From: Chloroflexota bacterium
GTDB taxonomy: Bacteria; Chloroflexota; Limnocylindria; Limnocylindrales; CSP1-4
Assembly (NCBI GenBank): GCA_021789355.1
Contig: JAJYJR010000006.1
Coordinates: 1-31,526 of the forward strand
Direction: 5' to 3'
DNA length: 31,526 nucleotides
The notes under the pieces were generated by a model. It was not told where the DNA came from. It worked only from the letters and a program-made list of their open reading frames with translations, and searched no databases. The translations under genes and the position numbers were made by a program. How positions within the stretch are numbered: position 1 is the stretch's first letter; every line of letters starts with the position of its first letter. Of this stretch, positions 16,166 to 23,881 are shown in pieces.

Positions 16166-17614
16166 TCATCGCTTGCTCGGGTCCGTCACGCGGCCCAGGA
16201 ACAGCACGGCGCCGGTGGCGGTGTCGCGCAGGGCGAAGAGGAAGGGCCGGTCGACCCGAAGCTCGCGCCAGGGTCCCATGTAGCCCGGGCCGCCGGTGCT
16301 GCCCAGGACCGCGGTGGCGGCCGCCGCCTCGGTCCCCTGCTCGTCGATGTCGATATTGGCCTGGTGAACCACGGCGCTGATGTAGAGCGGCTCCTGCCTG
16401 GTGATCCCCGAGAAGTCGGCGCGGGCCATGTCGAACGGGATGGGCATGCCCATCGCAGCAAGAGCGTCGGTCAGATTGACCGGCCCAGTGTTCGCCCCGA
16501 TGCGGGGCAGATGGAGGGCGATCGGCTGGGGGGTCAGCGCGGCCGAGATGCGCCCGAGCTCCGCCGGCGTGAGCGCAGCCGAGAACGCGGCGAGATCGTC
16601 GGGCACGATGATCGTGAGCGCGAGCGTGCCGAGGTAGGGCAGCTGGACGGCCCACCAGCCGGTGCCACGCGCGTACGGGTAGAAGTAGCTCCCGGCCATC
16701 GTCGGCACCGACACGGTCGATCCGTCGGCAAGCGTGAACGGCGCGGGTGCCGTGGCCTGAGTCTGGAACGGCTCCTGCCAGGGGGCCTTGAGGTAGATCG
16801 TGTTGACGAGGGCGATGCGGGTGCGGCGGGTCACCGCGGGTGGCCCCAGCAGCTCCGGGATGCGATCGTGGGTCTGCGCCTTCACCCAGGCGTTGATCGC
16901 CCGCCGGGCGCCATCGGGGTCGGCCTTGAAGTCGACGAGCCGGAGCCCCGCGCCGAAGCGCGTGGCGAGCGCGTCGAGGTAGGCGGGCTCGAGCGCGAGA
17001 TCGCGCTGCGCGAAGGGCGCGTTGGCGATCTGCAGGGCGACCTCGGGGGGCGCGTTCGGGCCGAGCGCGTACTGGGCGAAGACCTGGTTGAGGGCGGCGA
17101 GCGAGGCGTCGAGCGCGTTCACCCCGGTCGCCTGGGCGTCGGAGCCAAACCCGTGCAGAACCGCGTCCATCTGGGTCGCCGTCTCGCCGCGGGCGCCTGC
17201 TCGCGCCATGGCGAGCGCGATCGCGATGCTCGCAGGCGAGATCACGCTGTTTCCTCCGCCCGACGCGAGCCGCCGCAACAGCGCCAGACCGAACGCGTTG
17301 ACCTCCGCGGCGGCCTGGGTCGCCTGGGCCGGGGTGGTCGTGGGACGGCTGGCCGACGACATCGCGAGGGCGATGCCATCGGGGCCGGTGCTGATGGTGG
17401 GGGTGGGCTCAGCCGCGCTCGGAGTGACGCCGGGGACCGAGGCGGGAGGCGGCGACGGACGGGCGCTCGCTGGGGCCGACGGAGCGACCGAGCCCGCGGC
17501 GGCAGGAGTCGCCGAGCCTCGCCCGGGCGTCGCGCTCGCCGTAGAGGCGCATCCAGCCAGCTGGGCGGCAACGAGCGCGAGTGCGAGCAGCCGGCCCGTG
17601 GAACGGTGCGACAT
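16166..17614 (-). CDS. Serpin lipoprotein (inhibitory type)
   Basis: A 482-residue serine-protease inhibitor of the serpin fold. It starts with a lipoprotein signal (lipobox LAGC, Cys 22) and a Pro/Ser/Ala-rich spacer to about 100. The serpin core follows: NSVISPASIAIALAMARAGA, TQMDAVLHGF, VNTIYLKAPWQEPF. The reactive-loop hinge EQGTEAAAATAV (about 425-436) has the small residues needed for loop insertion, so it should be inhibitory. The C-terminal signature VDRPFLFALRD, then GAVLFLGRVTDP, closes the fold. The loop is about five residues longer than in alpha-1-antitrypsin and Gly-rich near P1. ATG 17614 has GGGAGGG six bases upstream and comes one base after the sigma gene's stop. Confidence 0.93.
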   Translation of the reverse strand: MSHRSTGRLLALALVAAQLAGCASTASATPGRGSATPAAAGSVAPSAPASARPSPPPASVPGVTPSAAEPTPTISTGPDGIALAMSSASRPTTTPAQATQAAAEVNAFGLALLRRLASGGGNSVISPASIAIALAMARAGARGETATQMDAVLHGFGSDAQATGVNALDASLAALNQVFAQYALGPNAPPEVALQIANAPFAQRDLALEPAYLDALATRFGAGLRLVDFKADPDGARRAINAWVKAQTHDRIPELLGPPAVTRRTRIALVNTIYLKAPWQEPFQTQATAPAPFTLADGSTVSVPTMAGSYFYPYARGTGWWAVQLPYLGTLALTIIVPDDLAAFSAALTPAELGRISAALTPQPIALHLPRIGANTGPVNLTDALAAMGMPIPFDMARADFSGITRQEPLYISAVVHQANIDIDEQGTEAAAATAVLGSTGGPGYMGPWRELRVDRPFLFALRDTATGAVLFLGRVTDPSKR

Positions 17615-17615
17615 G

Positions 17616-18227
17616 TCAGTCCCTCCCGCCAGCGGAGATCCGCGGGTCGAAAGCAACGCCACGGCGAAGAGCTGTCTGGGGGCGGCTCTCGGGACGCGCC
17701 AACGCGACCCTCTCGCCCGGTCGCTCGATCTGCGCCCGAAGGTCGGCGAGCCCGCGGGCCAGGCAGGCACCGAAGGCGGAGGGCGCCACGCCCAGACCGA
17801 ACGCCGCGTCGGCGGCCGAAAGTCCGAGCGTGAAGCGGAGCAGCAGCGCGGCACGCGCCTCGAAGGGCAGCCCGGAGAGCGCCCCGGCGATGGTCGACCC
17901 CGCGACGTCGTGCCTGACCTGGCCGGCGAGGAGCCCGCGACGAGCCGGGAGGGCGCCCGAACCGACCCGCCGGCGCGCGTGGCGCACGCACAGCCCCGCC
18001 AGCCAGGCCGTGAGCGGGAGGCGTTCGTCGCCTCGTTCGATCGCGCGGAACGCCTCGACGAACGTGGCGGTCACCACGTCCTCGGCCACGGCCGGCGATC
18101 CGGCGAGCCGCACGGCGAGGCTGAACAGCAGGCGGCTCCGCGAGGCGATGAACTCGGCGTACGCCGCCTCCGAGCCCGCCCGGCAGCGCCGGACCAGCTC
18201 GCGCTCCCGCGCCAGCTCGTCGTTCAT
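17616..18227 (-). CDS. ECF sigma factor, divergent region 4
   Basis: A 203-residue extracytoplasmic-function sigma factor. Region 2 is seen in AAYAEFIASRSRLLFSLAVR and AEDVVTATFVEAFRAI, and region 4 in LPFEARAALLLRFTLGLSAA followed by a weak helix-turn-helix AAFGLGVAPSAFGACLARGL. Region 4 lacks the usual T-V-K-S-R recognition pattern, so its promoter may be unusual. The ATG at 18227 overlaps the anti-sigma stop (ATGA). A C-terminal tail of about 35 residues after region 4 is Arg-rich and of unknown role. It precedes the serpin by one base. Confidence 0.82.
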   Translation of the reverse strand: MNDELARERELVRRCRAGSEAAYAEFIASRSRLLFSLAVRLAGSPAVAEDVVTATFVEAFRAIERGDERLPLTAWLAGLCVRHARRRVGSGALPARRGLLAGQVRHDVAGSTIAGALSGLPFEARAALLLRFTLGLSAADAAFGLGVAPSAFGACLARGLADLRAQIERPGERVALARPESRPQTALRRGVAFDPRISAGGRD

Positions 18228-19279
18228 CGCCCGGGCACCGGGAGCGCGAACGTCCACGGCCCCTCGACGCGCACGACCGCGCCGCCGGTTCCGGCGCCGG
18301 TGAGCGTCTGGATGCGCACGACCAGCGAGCCGCCCGGACGATCGGAGCCTGCCAGGGTCGTGAGCTCGAAGAGCCAGGAGCCCGGATCGGCCACCGCCGG
18401 ATAGGCCTGCAGCGGGAGCGTCCGACCATCGAGGGTGACCGAGCCGATCGGGCTCATGCTCGGAAGGTCGGGCCCCCGCACCCGCAGACGTGCCCGCACC
18501 ATCGTCGGCGAGATCGAGGCCGACTCCAGGGTGAGCGCGTAGCCCGAGGCGACCTGGGTCGCTCCCGGCGGCGGCACGGGCACGAGGACGCCGCCCGGTG
18601 CGACGTCGAGCGCGAAATGGAAGGTGACCGGACCGGGCAGGGCGCTCGTCGCGGCCGACGGGGCCGGCTCAGCGCTCGGCGCGGGCTCGAGAGCGACCGT
18701 CAGCGCGAGCTGCAGCCGTCCGGGGGCGCGCGGCTCCTCGGGCAGGAAGCCGATCACGACCCCCGTCGCATCGGCGTTCGGATAGCCGCCCGCGAAGTAC
18801 GGGTCGTAGCGGCGGCCCGCGCTGTCCACGAGGCTGTAGTCGGGGGCCAGCTCGACCGGCGCGGCGCCCGCCGGGGTGACGATCGCGACCCCCACCAGGA
18901 CCTGGTTGGCGTCGGCGTACGCCGCCTGGAGCGTGACCGAGTACGGACCGGCGTGTTCGATGAGGCCGATCCGGGTGGCGCGCTCCCAGCCGAGCTGCCA
19001 GCCCTCGGTACGCTGCACCGTGGGGGCAAAGAGGTCGAGGTAGGCGGCCGCCGCGCCGACGAGCACGAAGGCGGCCAGGGCGAGGGCGAGCGGCCGCAGG
19101 CGCCCAGGCAGCGCCAGCGCGGGCAGCGCGCGACGCCGGACGGGCCTGGCGCCCTGGGCCCGACGCAGCGCGATGGCGGCGGCGACCCGCCCGTCCATGC
19201 GCGCCGCCGCGTCCGGCGACGGGACGGTGGCGAACGCAGCGCCCAGCAGCTCGTCGAGGCGGCCCTGGCTCAGCGGCAT
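18224..19279 (-). CDS. Membrane anti-sigma-like protein
   Basis: A 351-residue protein with a short cytoplasmic N-terminus (LDELLGAAFATVPSPDAAARM, Arg-rich to residue 50), one membrane helix at about 61-82 and a large extracytoplasmic beta-rich part. That part contains repeated segments such as YSVTLQAAYADANQVLVGVA and GYALTLESASISPTMVRARL. The layout resembles DUF4179-type anti-sigma factors, in which the outer domain senses envelope state and the inner part holds the sigma factor. ATG 19279 has GGGAG seven bases upstream and follows the sigma stop within five bases. A Pro/Ala/Ser linker interrupts the outer domain near 220. Confidence 0.75.
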   Translation of the reverse strand: MPLSQGRLDELLGAAFATVPSPDAAARMDGRVAAAIALRRAQGARPVRRRALPALALPGRLRPLALALAAFVLVGAAAAYLDLFAPTVQRTEGWQLGWERATRIGLIEHAGPYSVTLQAAYADANQVLVGVAIVTPAGAAPVELAPDYSLVDSAGRRYDPYFAGGYPNADATGVVIGFLPEEPRAPGRLQLALTVALEPAPSAEPAPSAATSALPGPVTFHFALDVAPGGVLVPVPPPGATQVASGYALTLESASISPTMVRARLRVRGPDLPSMSPIGSVTLDGRTLPLQAYPAVADPGSWLFELTTLAGSDRPGGSLVVRIQTLTGAGTGGAVVRVEGPWTFALPVPGR

Positions 19280-19283
19280 GCTC

Positions 19284-19955
19284 TTACTCCCAGCCACGGC
19301 AGGCCTCCCGGAGCGCCTCGAGCGCTCGGCTCAGCAGCTTCTGCGTCGCGGCCTCGCGCTTGCCGATCACCGCGCCGATCTCGCGCGCCGAGAGCCCCGC
19401 GCCATAGCGCAGGGCGAGCGCCTCGACCGCCGGCTCGCCCAGGCGGCGAAGCGCGCGGCGCAGCTCGTCGAGCTCGGCCCGTCGGACGGCCGAGGCCTCC
19501 GGGTCGTCGCCCGCGGCGGGCAGCTCCCAGGCGCGCAGGGTGTCGAGCGAATGCGTCCCGCGGTTCCGGCGCGCGGCGTCGATGGCGGCGTTCCGGGCGA
19601 TCCGCAGCAGCCAGGCCGGGAAGCCCGAGCCGGATGGGCGAAAGCGATCGAGCCCGGCGAGCGCCCGCTCGAAGGTCAGGGCGGCGAGGTCCGCCGCCGC
19701 GTCGTCGGAGCCGGTGCGCGCGCGCAGGTAGCGGTACACGGCGAGACGGTGGCGCTCATACAGCAGCCCGAACGCCTCGGGATCGCGCCGGGCGGCCTCA
19801 ACCAGCGCGTCGTCGGTGGCGATCCCTTCCACCGCGGTGCCGGGCTCGACGCCGGCGACTGTTGCTGCAGTCGCCGGCAGATCTGCCCCCGCGCCCGGTT
19901 CCGCCGGATCGCCGGGCTCGGCCAGGCCCCCGTCGAACGCTACCTCCCGCTCCAC
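19284..19955 (-). CDS. ECF sigma factor
   Basis: A 223-residue sigma factor. Region 2: PEAFGLLYERHRLAVYRYLR and DDAAADLAALTFERALAGL, with WLLRIARNAAIDAARR at the region 2.4 end. Region 4: LGEPAVEALALRYGAGLSAR then EIGAVIGKREAATQKLLSRA. It shares the unusual I-G-K-x-x-x-A-T-Q-K-L-L motif with the sigma factor at 20947, so the two are paralogues. The GTG at 19955 gives an extra Ala/Pro-rich N-terminal 45 residues; translation might instead begin later, which would place a strong hairpin (19851-19878) in the leader. First gene of the operon with anti-sigma, second sigma and serpin. Confidence 0.88.
   Translation of the reverse strand: MEREVAFDGGLAEPGDPAEPGAGADLPATAATVAGVEPGTAVEGIATDDALVEAARRDPEAFGLLYERHRLAVYRYLRARTGSDDAAADLAALTFERALAGLDRFRPSGSGFPAWLLRIARNAAIDAARRNRGTHSLDTLRAWELPAAGDDPEASAVRRAELDELRRALRRLGEPAVEALALRYGAGLSAREIGAVIGKREAATQKLLSRALEALREACRGWE
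19851..19878 (-). other. Strong hairpin inside or just before the sigma gene
   Basis: Perfect ten-base arms GCCGGCGACT (19851-19860) and AGTCGCCGGC (19869-19878) flank an eight-base loop. It lies in the first 35 codons of the annotated sigma gene, in a segment without homology to sigma factors. If the true start is downstream it would be a leader structure; there is no U-run for a terminator. Confidence 0.55.
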
Positions 19956-20039
19956 CGTCCCCTCGCCTGCGGCACCCTTCCCGGACGCCCCTCCGAACGA
20001 GATAACGCATGCGGGAGCGCAATCCGGACAACCCCAGTA

Positions 20040-20203
20040 ACGAACGCCCCCTCCCCGTCCCTACTAGGCGGTCACATCGTGGCCGTCCTCACGGTCAAAC
20101 GGGAAGGGCCACCCGGATCAGCGACGGCCTCGGCGAGTGGCCACGGCGCGGCGAACGGCCACTCGCTCGCGGAGGACGCCGACGGCTGGCGCAGCGCCGA
20201 ACG
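20040..20203. other. Intergenic stretch upstream of the sigma/serpin operon
   Basis: Promoter-bearing region expected for the operon starting at 19955. Nothing recognisable apart from GC-rich short repeats of the type GGCCAC; no gene with support on either strand. Confidence 0.35.
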
Positions 20204-20334
20204 CTACGCCGCCCTGGAGACACCAGTCTCATCGGGCAGCATGATGGTCACGCCATCCCCCGCGAGGTCCGCGGCGTTGATCCACACGAGGTAGAGCAGT
20301 GTGCGGGCGAGCTGGCCTCGCTTCGCCGCGGGTC
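20204..20334 (-). pseudogene. C-terminal gene remnant after the second anti-sigma gene
   Basis: Between a TGA near 20335 and TAG 20204-20206 the minus strand encodes KRGQLARTLLYLVWINAADL and DGVTIMLPDETGVSRAA. The composition is protein-like, but no start codon precedes it. I read it as the tail of a lost gene, or of the anti-sigma protein before a frameshift. No family recognised. Confidence 0.3.
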
Positions 20335-20351
20335 ACCTTGCTCGGGTTGCG

Positions 20352-20960
20352 TCACTCGGGGCAGTTGAGCTGGACGAACCCGGCGACGATCGAGGTGTCG
20401 TTATCGCGCACCGCGGCGACGATCCGGTCGATCGCGGCGCGGCTGCTATCAGTCGAGAACTGCCCGCGGTAGAACTCCCAGGTCGGCGTGGACAGGATCA
20501 CGCTACGGGCTGCCTGGGCACGCCCGGACGGCCCAGATGTCGTCGCGTCGAGCCACGAGCGGTCCCACGCGCAGAAGGCGACCATCTCGACCCACGACCG
20601 CGCGCCGCCGGCCGAGTAGGTCCCGTCGCGTGCGACGAGAGACGGCGGCCAGGTCGCCCCGGCGGGGAGCGGAACGACCTTCTTGGCGGCGTCGATCTCG
20701 CCCTGGAACGCCGCCGCGGACTCGAGGCCAAGCGGCGACTCGGTGGTGCGCAGGAGCGCCGAGACCGGGAAGATCATGGGCGCTGCGAGGAGCAGGAGGG
20801 CGAAGGCCGCGGCGATCGTGCGCGGTCGGACATGGAGCCTGCGGCGCGAACCTGGCGCAAGACGACGCTCGAGGCGAGCGTCGAGCGAAGCGCGCTGAAT
20901 GGCGGTCATCGGCGCGGCGAGGGCCGCACGGAGGGTCGTATCGAAGTCAGGCGAGGTCAT
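20352..20960 (-). CDS. Membrane protein, probable anti-sigma partner
   Basis: A 202-residue protein: cytoplasmic Arg-rich N-terminus (SLDARLERRLAPGSRRRL), one membrane helix about 47-70 (IAAAFALLLLAAPMIFPVSA) and an outer domain of about 130 residues rich in Trp and Ser, with two Cys (AFCAWD and LNCPE). It starts 14 bases inside the end of the ECF sigma gene. Such placement and topology are those of anti-sigma factors, although a zinc-binding or RskA motif is not visible, so this is inferred from context. The two Cys could form a disulfide outside the cell. Confidence 0.7.
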   Translation of the reverse strand: MTSPDFDTTLRAALAAPMTAIQRASLDARLERRLAPGSRRRLHVRPRTIAAAFALLLLAAPMIFPVSALLRTTESPLGLESAAAFQGEIDAAKKVVPLPAGATWPPSLVARDGTYSAGGARSWVEMVAFCAWDRSWLDATTSGPSGRAQAARSVILSTPTWEFYRGQFSTDSSRAAIDRIVAAVRDNDTSIVAGFVQLNCPE

Positions 20961-21489
20961 GGAGCGCCTCCTTGAGGCGGGCGAGGCCGCGGTCGAGCAG
21001 CTTCTGGGTCGCGCTCGGGCTCTTGCCGATAACCGCGGCGATCTCGCGGACTGTCAGCTCGCTCGTGTAGCGCAGCGCGATGGCGTCGCGCTGCGACCTC
21101 GGTAAAGCCTGGAGACCGGCATGCAGGCGCGCTGCCTGCTCCGCCCGGAGCATCTGGTCCTCGAGCGATGGTGCAACTGGCGCCGCAGTCGCGACATGCC
21201 AATGGAACAGCACTGCGGCCCGAGCGCGTCGGTCCGCATCGATCGCCGCGTTGCGTGCCGTGCGCAGCAGCCACCCGATGCCCGGTTCGCGTCCCGCTCG
21301 GAGCTCGCCGAAGGCGCGCTCAAAGGTGACTGCGGTGAGATCGAGGGCCCGGTCCTCGTCGCGGCTGATCGCCCGGAGGTAGCGGAAGACGGCCTCACGG
21401 TGGGTGAGGTAGAGCGCCTCGAGGACGTTCGCCGCGTCCGACCCCACGGCTGTCCGGTCGACGCCCGACAGGACGGCTTGGCTGCTCAT
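20947..21489 (-). CDS. ECF sigma factor
   Basis: A 180-residue ECF sigma factor. Region 2: LTHREAVFRYLRAISRDEDR and LDLTAVTFERAFGEL, then IGWLLRTARNAAIDADRR. Region 4: LQALPRSQRDAIALRYTSEL with the helix-turn-helix TVREIAAVIGKSPSATQKLL. ATG 21489 with AGGA close upstream is chosen; a TTG at 21525 is an alternative. It overlaps the putative anti-sigma gene and is a paralogue of the sigma factor at 19284-19955, suggesting a duplicated regulatory pair. Confidence 0.9.
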   Translation of the reverse strand: MSSQAVLSGVDRTAVGSDAANVLEALYLTHREAVFRYLRAISRDEDRALDLTAVTFERAFGELRAGREPGIGWLLRTARNAAIDADRRARAAVLFHWHVATAAPVAPSLEDQMLRAEQAARLHAGLQALPRSQRDAIALRYTSELTVREIAAVIGKSPSATQKLLDRGLARLKEALHDLA

Positions 21490-21612
21490 GTCCTGAAGAC
21501 GCACGGCCCCGGCGATTTCGGACAACGAGCCCCCTCGTGCCCTGCATTTCGCAGGATCGCCCTCCTCTGCGCCAGGTCAAGAGACCTGTGCTTGGATCGC
21601 CGCTGACCACTG

Positions 21613-22025
21613 CTACGGGCCACCCTCGAGTGCGTAGCCGACGTAGGCGTCGGGGCCCGTGTGAAGGAAGATCGCCACGTCGCACGTGGCCATACCGCTC
21701 GGGATCGGGTGCGGCTCGAAGAGCGCGAGGAGGGGCACCTCGCCGAGGGACGGTTCGAGGATGACCGGGGCATATCCCGGGGTCATGCCTGCCTCGATCT
21801 CGGCCCTTGTGAAGACGCGGGTGTTGTCGGCCGAGCGGATGAACGACCGCCCGCAGAGCGGGATGTGCGTCGGCGACCGAAGGCCGAACCGCTGGGTCCG
21901 AACTGGGTCTCGACGAAGACGAAGCCGGCCACCAGGACCACGCAGAGCAGCGTCACGAGCACGACACCTGCGGCGAGGACGTCCTGCTTTCGGAGCCACG
22001 GCTTGGTGTCACTGGATCGTTCCAT
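21613..22025 (-). pseudogene. Single-helix membrane protein broken by a frameshift
   Basis: The N-terminal half starts at ATG 22025 (MERSSDTKPWLRKQDVLAAG) and contains one membrane helix, VLVTLLCVVLVAGFVFVETQ. Around 21885-21900 the sense switches to a neighbouring frame that reads CGRSFIRSADNTRVFTRAEI, then SLGEVPLLALFEPHPIPSG and ends CDVAIFLHTGPDAYVGYALE before the stop. Together they give about 137 residues with a coherent topology. Neither half alone makes sense. Family unknown. The shift may be a mutation or a sequencing error. Confidence 0.55.
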
Positions 22026-22238
22026 CCCGCTCACACTCCGCCGGAGGCTTCTGGAGGTCAAGGGCCGTCAGGACGCCGCCGTGGGCGGGTAGTCGCCGCG
22101 ATCGACGCGATCGCGAGGACCAGCACGTATGGAACAGCCACCAGCTACCTCCCGCGCCAGCCTCCGCACCGCCGGTGACCGCGTCAAGGGAAAGGTGGCC
22201 CCGCTGCCTCGGCACCCTGGGAGGTCGCGATCCCTCAT

Positions 22239-22547
22239 TCAACGCGCGAGGGCAGACGTCGCCTTCGGTATGACAAGGGCAAGACCGATGGCGAGAACCA
22301 CGACAAGGGTCGCGACGAGGGCGAGAACAGCGGTCGCCCGACGACGGTGTGACAGGCAGTAGACGTAGATGAGGAGGAGAGGCGGCGTCGAGTAGAGGGA
22401 AGCGCGGGCTTCGTAATAGAGACCGAGGGAAGGAGCGGCCAGGGAGGCGACCACGAGCCAGCCCGCGATCAGTATGGCGACGCGCGGACCCGTGATCCAC
22501 GACCGAGACGCACCTGGCCTGCGCGGTCGCAGCGGCGATGCGGCCAT
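22239..22547 (-). CDS. Small three-helix membrane protein
   Basis: A 102-residue protein with helices at about 24-42 (VAILIAGWLVVASLAAPSLG), 53-66 (PPLLLIYVYCLSH) and 71-93 (TAVLALVATLVVVLAIGLAL), and a basic Arg-rich N-terminus. The start at 22547 lacks a clear ribosome site. Composition is typical of genuine membrane proteins, and no competing frame has it. No family recognised. It sits immediately after a truncated secreted-type gene and may be coupled to its decay products. Confidence 0.55.
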   Translation of the reverse strand: MAASPLRPRRPGASRSWITGPRVAILIAGWLVVASLAAPSLGLYYEARASLYSTPPLLLIYVYCLSHRRRATAVLALVATLVVVLAIGLALVIPKATSALAR

Positions 22548-22583
22548 ACAGCAGATGGTAGGCTCGGCGCGCGCTGGACGCGC

Positions 22584-23393
22584 TCAGAAAGTGCCGCTGC
22601 GCAGCTCGGTCGTATTGAGGAACCGCAGCCAGCCCTCCACGGTCCCGGCAGCCGTGCCGGTGTCGACGACGCTCGTCGCGAGCTGGTCGGATGTGCAGGG
22701 TGCGACGGCCGCCGGGAGCGAGGGCGATGGCGCCGCGAAGCTGATCGGCGCGATCGCGTATGGGAAGCCGTCGCCCAGGGTGGCGACGATCACGCAGGCG
22801 TCCGTGCAGGTGACCGTCGGAGTCGCGTTGAGGGGCCGCGTCGGCGCCTGCGGAGAGACCATGAAGATCATCTGCCCGGCGCGCGACTTGTCGGTGACGA
22901 GGAACGGCTGGGCGGCCAGCTGGGCACCGCAGCCGAGGTCGCTCGCGTCCCGTGCCGACGCGCACTCCGAGATCCAGACCTTGCCGCCGACGCCGAACCC
23001 GCTGACCCGCACGTGCACCGCCTGGCCGTCTCGGAGGCCGCTCGAGGGCGTGACGGCGACGCGCGGCTGATTGGCAGTGAGGGTAGGAGCGAGGGAACCG
23101 GGAGCCGACGACGCGGCAGCCGTCGCGGCTGGCAGGGGCCACGCAGCGACCGCGTTCCATGTCATGCCGCCGTCGCTCGTGCGCTCCAGGGTGACCGCAT
23201 CGGCGCGGCTGTCCCGGACGAGGACGAGCCAGCTCCGATCGTCGAGGAGGGCCGCGCTGATCGGGAAGCGCGCGCCGTCGGGATCGACAAAGGCGGGGCT
23301 CGCCCATGTGCGCCTGCCATCGGCGGTGCGCCACAGGCCGCGGTCGGTCCACAACAGGCCGTGCCCGTCGGGCCGCATCGCGATGCCGCCCAT
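22584..23393 (-). CDS. Headless propeller protein with neocarzinostatin-like and partial DUF4232 domains
   Basis: A 269-residue product without a signal peptide. Residues 1-85 are sialidase/Ycf48-like blade remnants (GLWRTADGRRTW, RTSDGGMTW). Residues 111-220 match the neocarzinostatin-like Ig fold, starting VAVTPSSGLRDGQAVHVRVS, with Cys pairs 144/155 and 196/200 spaced as in that family. Residues 231-269 look like the opening strand of a DUF4232 domain (APCTSDQL, then GTVEGWLRFLN) that is cut short. The first ATG overlaps the stop of the truncated sigma gene as TGATG. I infer that a deletion removed its original signal and first blades and that it now depends on coupling for translation. 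The protein was probably secreted originally. Confidence 0.65.
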   Translation of the reverse strand: MGGIAMRPDGHGLLWTDRGLWRTADGRRTWASPAFVDPDGARFPISAALLDDRSWLVLVRDSRADAVTLERTSDGGMTWNAVAAWPLPAATAAASSAPGSLAPTLTANQPRVAVTPSSGLRDGQAVHVRVSGFGVGGKVWISECASARDASDLGCGAQLAAQPFLVTDKSRAGQMIFMVSPQAPTRPLNATPTVTCTDACVIVATLGDGFPYAIAPISFAAPSPSLPAAVAPCTSDQLATSVVDTGTAAGTVEGWLRFLNTTELRSGTF

Positions 23394-23881
23394 CAGGGCA
23401 CCCCCAGGATGGCGGCGGTCTCTTCTACCGAATAGCCCGCGTAGTGGTGGAGCGCCACCGCGGCGCGCTGGCTGGAAGGGAGCGCGTCGATGCTCTCGCG
23501 GACGGCTCGTGCCAGATGGGCGTCGGTGGTTCCGGGGTCATGGGTGCTGGAGGAGGCCTCGATCTCCCGCACTCCGCCGGCGGTGCGGCCCCACCAGGTC
23601 CGGCGCCTCCCGTCGGAACGGATCGCCTCGCGTACCACGATCTGGTTGAGCCAGGCTGCGGCGCGCTCGGGGTCGCGCAGCGAGCCCTGGAAGCGCAGGG
23701 CCCGCTCGACCGCGGCGAGCACCGCGTCTTGGGCGTCGGCGGGGTCGCGGCAGATCGCGCCGGCCAGGCGCACCAGGCGCCCGTACTCGCGCGCGATCAC
23801 CGCCTCGAGTCGCAGCTCTGCCGTCGTCGCGTCTCCTCGGAACGTCCGCCGGCGTGCCGGCACCAGTGGCTGGGATGCCAT
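23393..23881 (-). pseudogene. ECF sigma factor truncated within region 4
   Basis: A 162-residue sigma factor of the SigE/SigM-like type. Region 2 is complete: AVIAREYGRLVRLAGAICRD, DAQDAVLAAVERALRF, AAWLNQIVVREAIR. Region 4 begins normally (ALPSSQRAAVALHHYAGYSV, EETAAILGVP) but ends at TGA where the recognition helix should follow. Without it the protein should not bind the -35 element. The stop overlaps the start of a propeller-type gene, consistent with a deletion joining the two. ATG 23881 is the natural start. Confidence 0.75.

Noticed and set aside
16364..17833. 489-codon plus-strand frame opposite the serpin
   Set aside because: Mirror of the serpin coding sequence; no protein-like pattern.
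22009..23352. 447-codon minus-strand frame overlapping the propeller/neocarzinostatin gene
   Set aside because: Arg-rich shifted frame; the recognisable domains are in the other frame.
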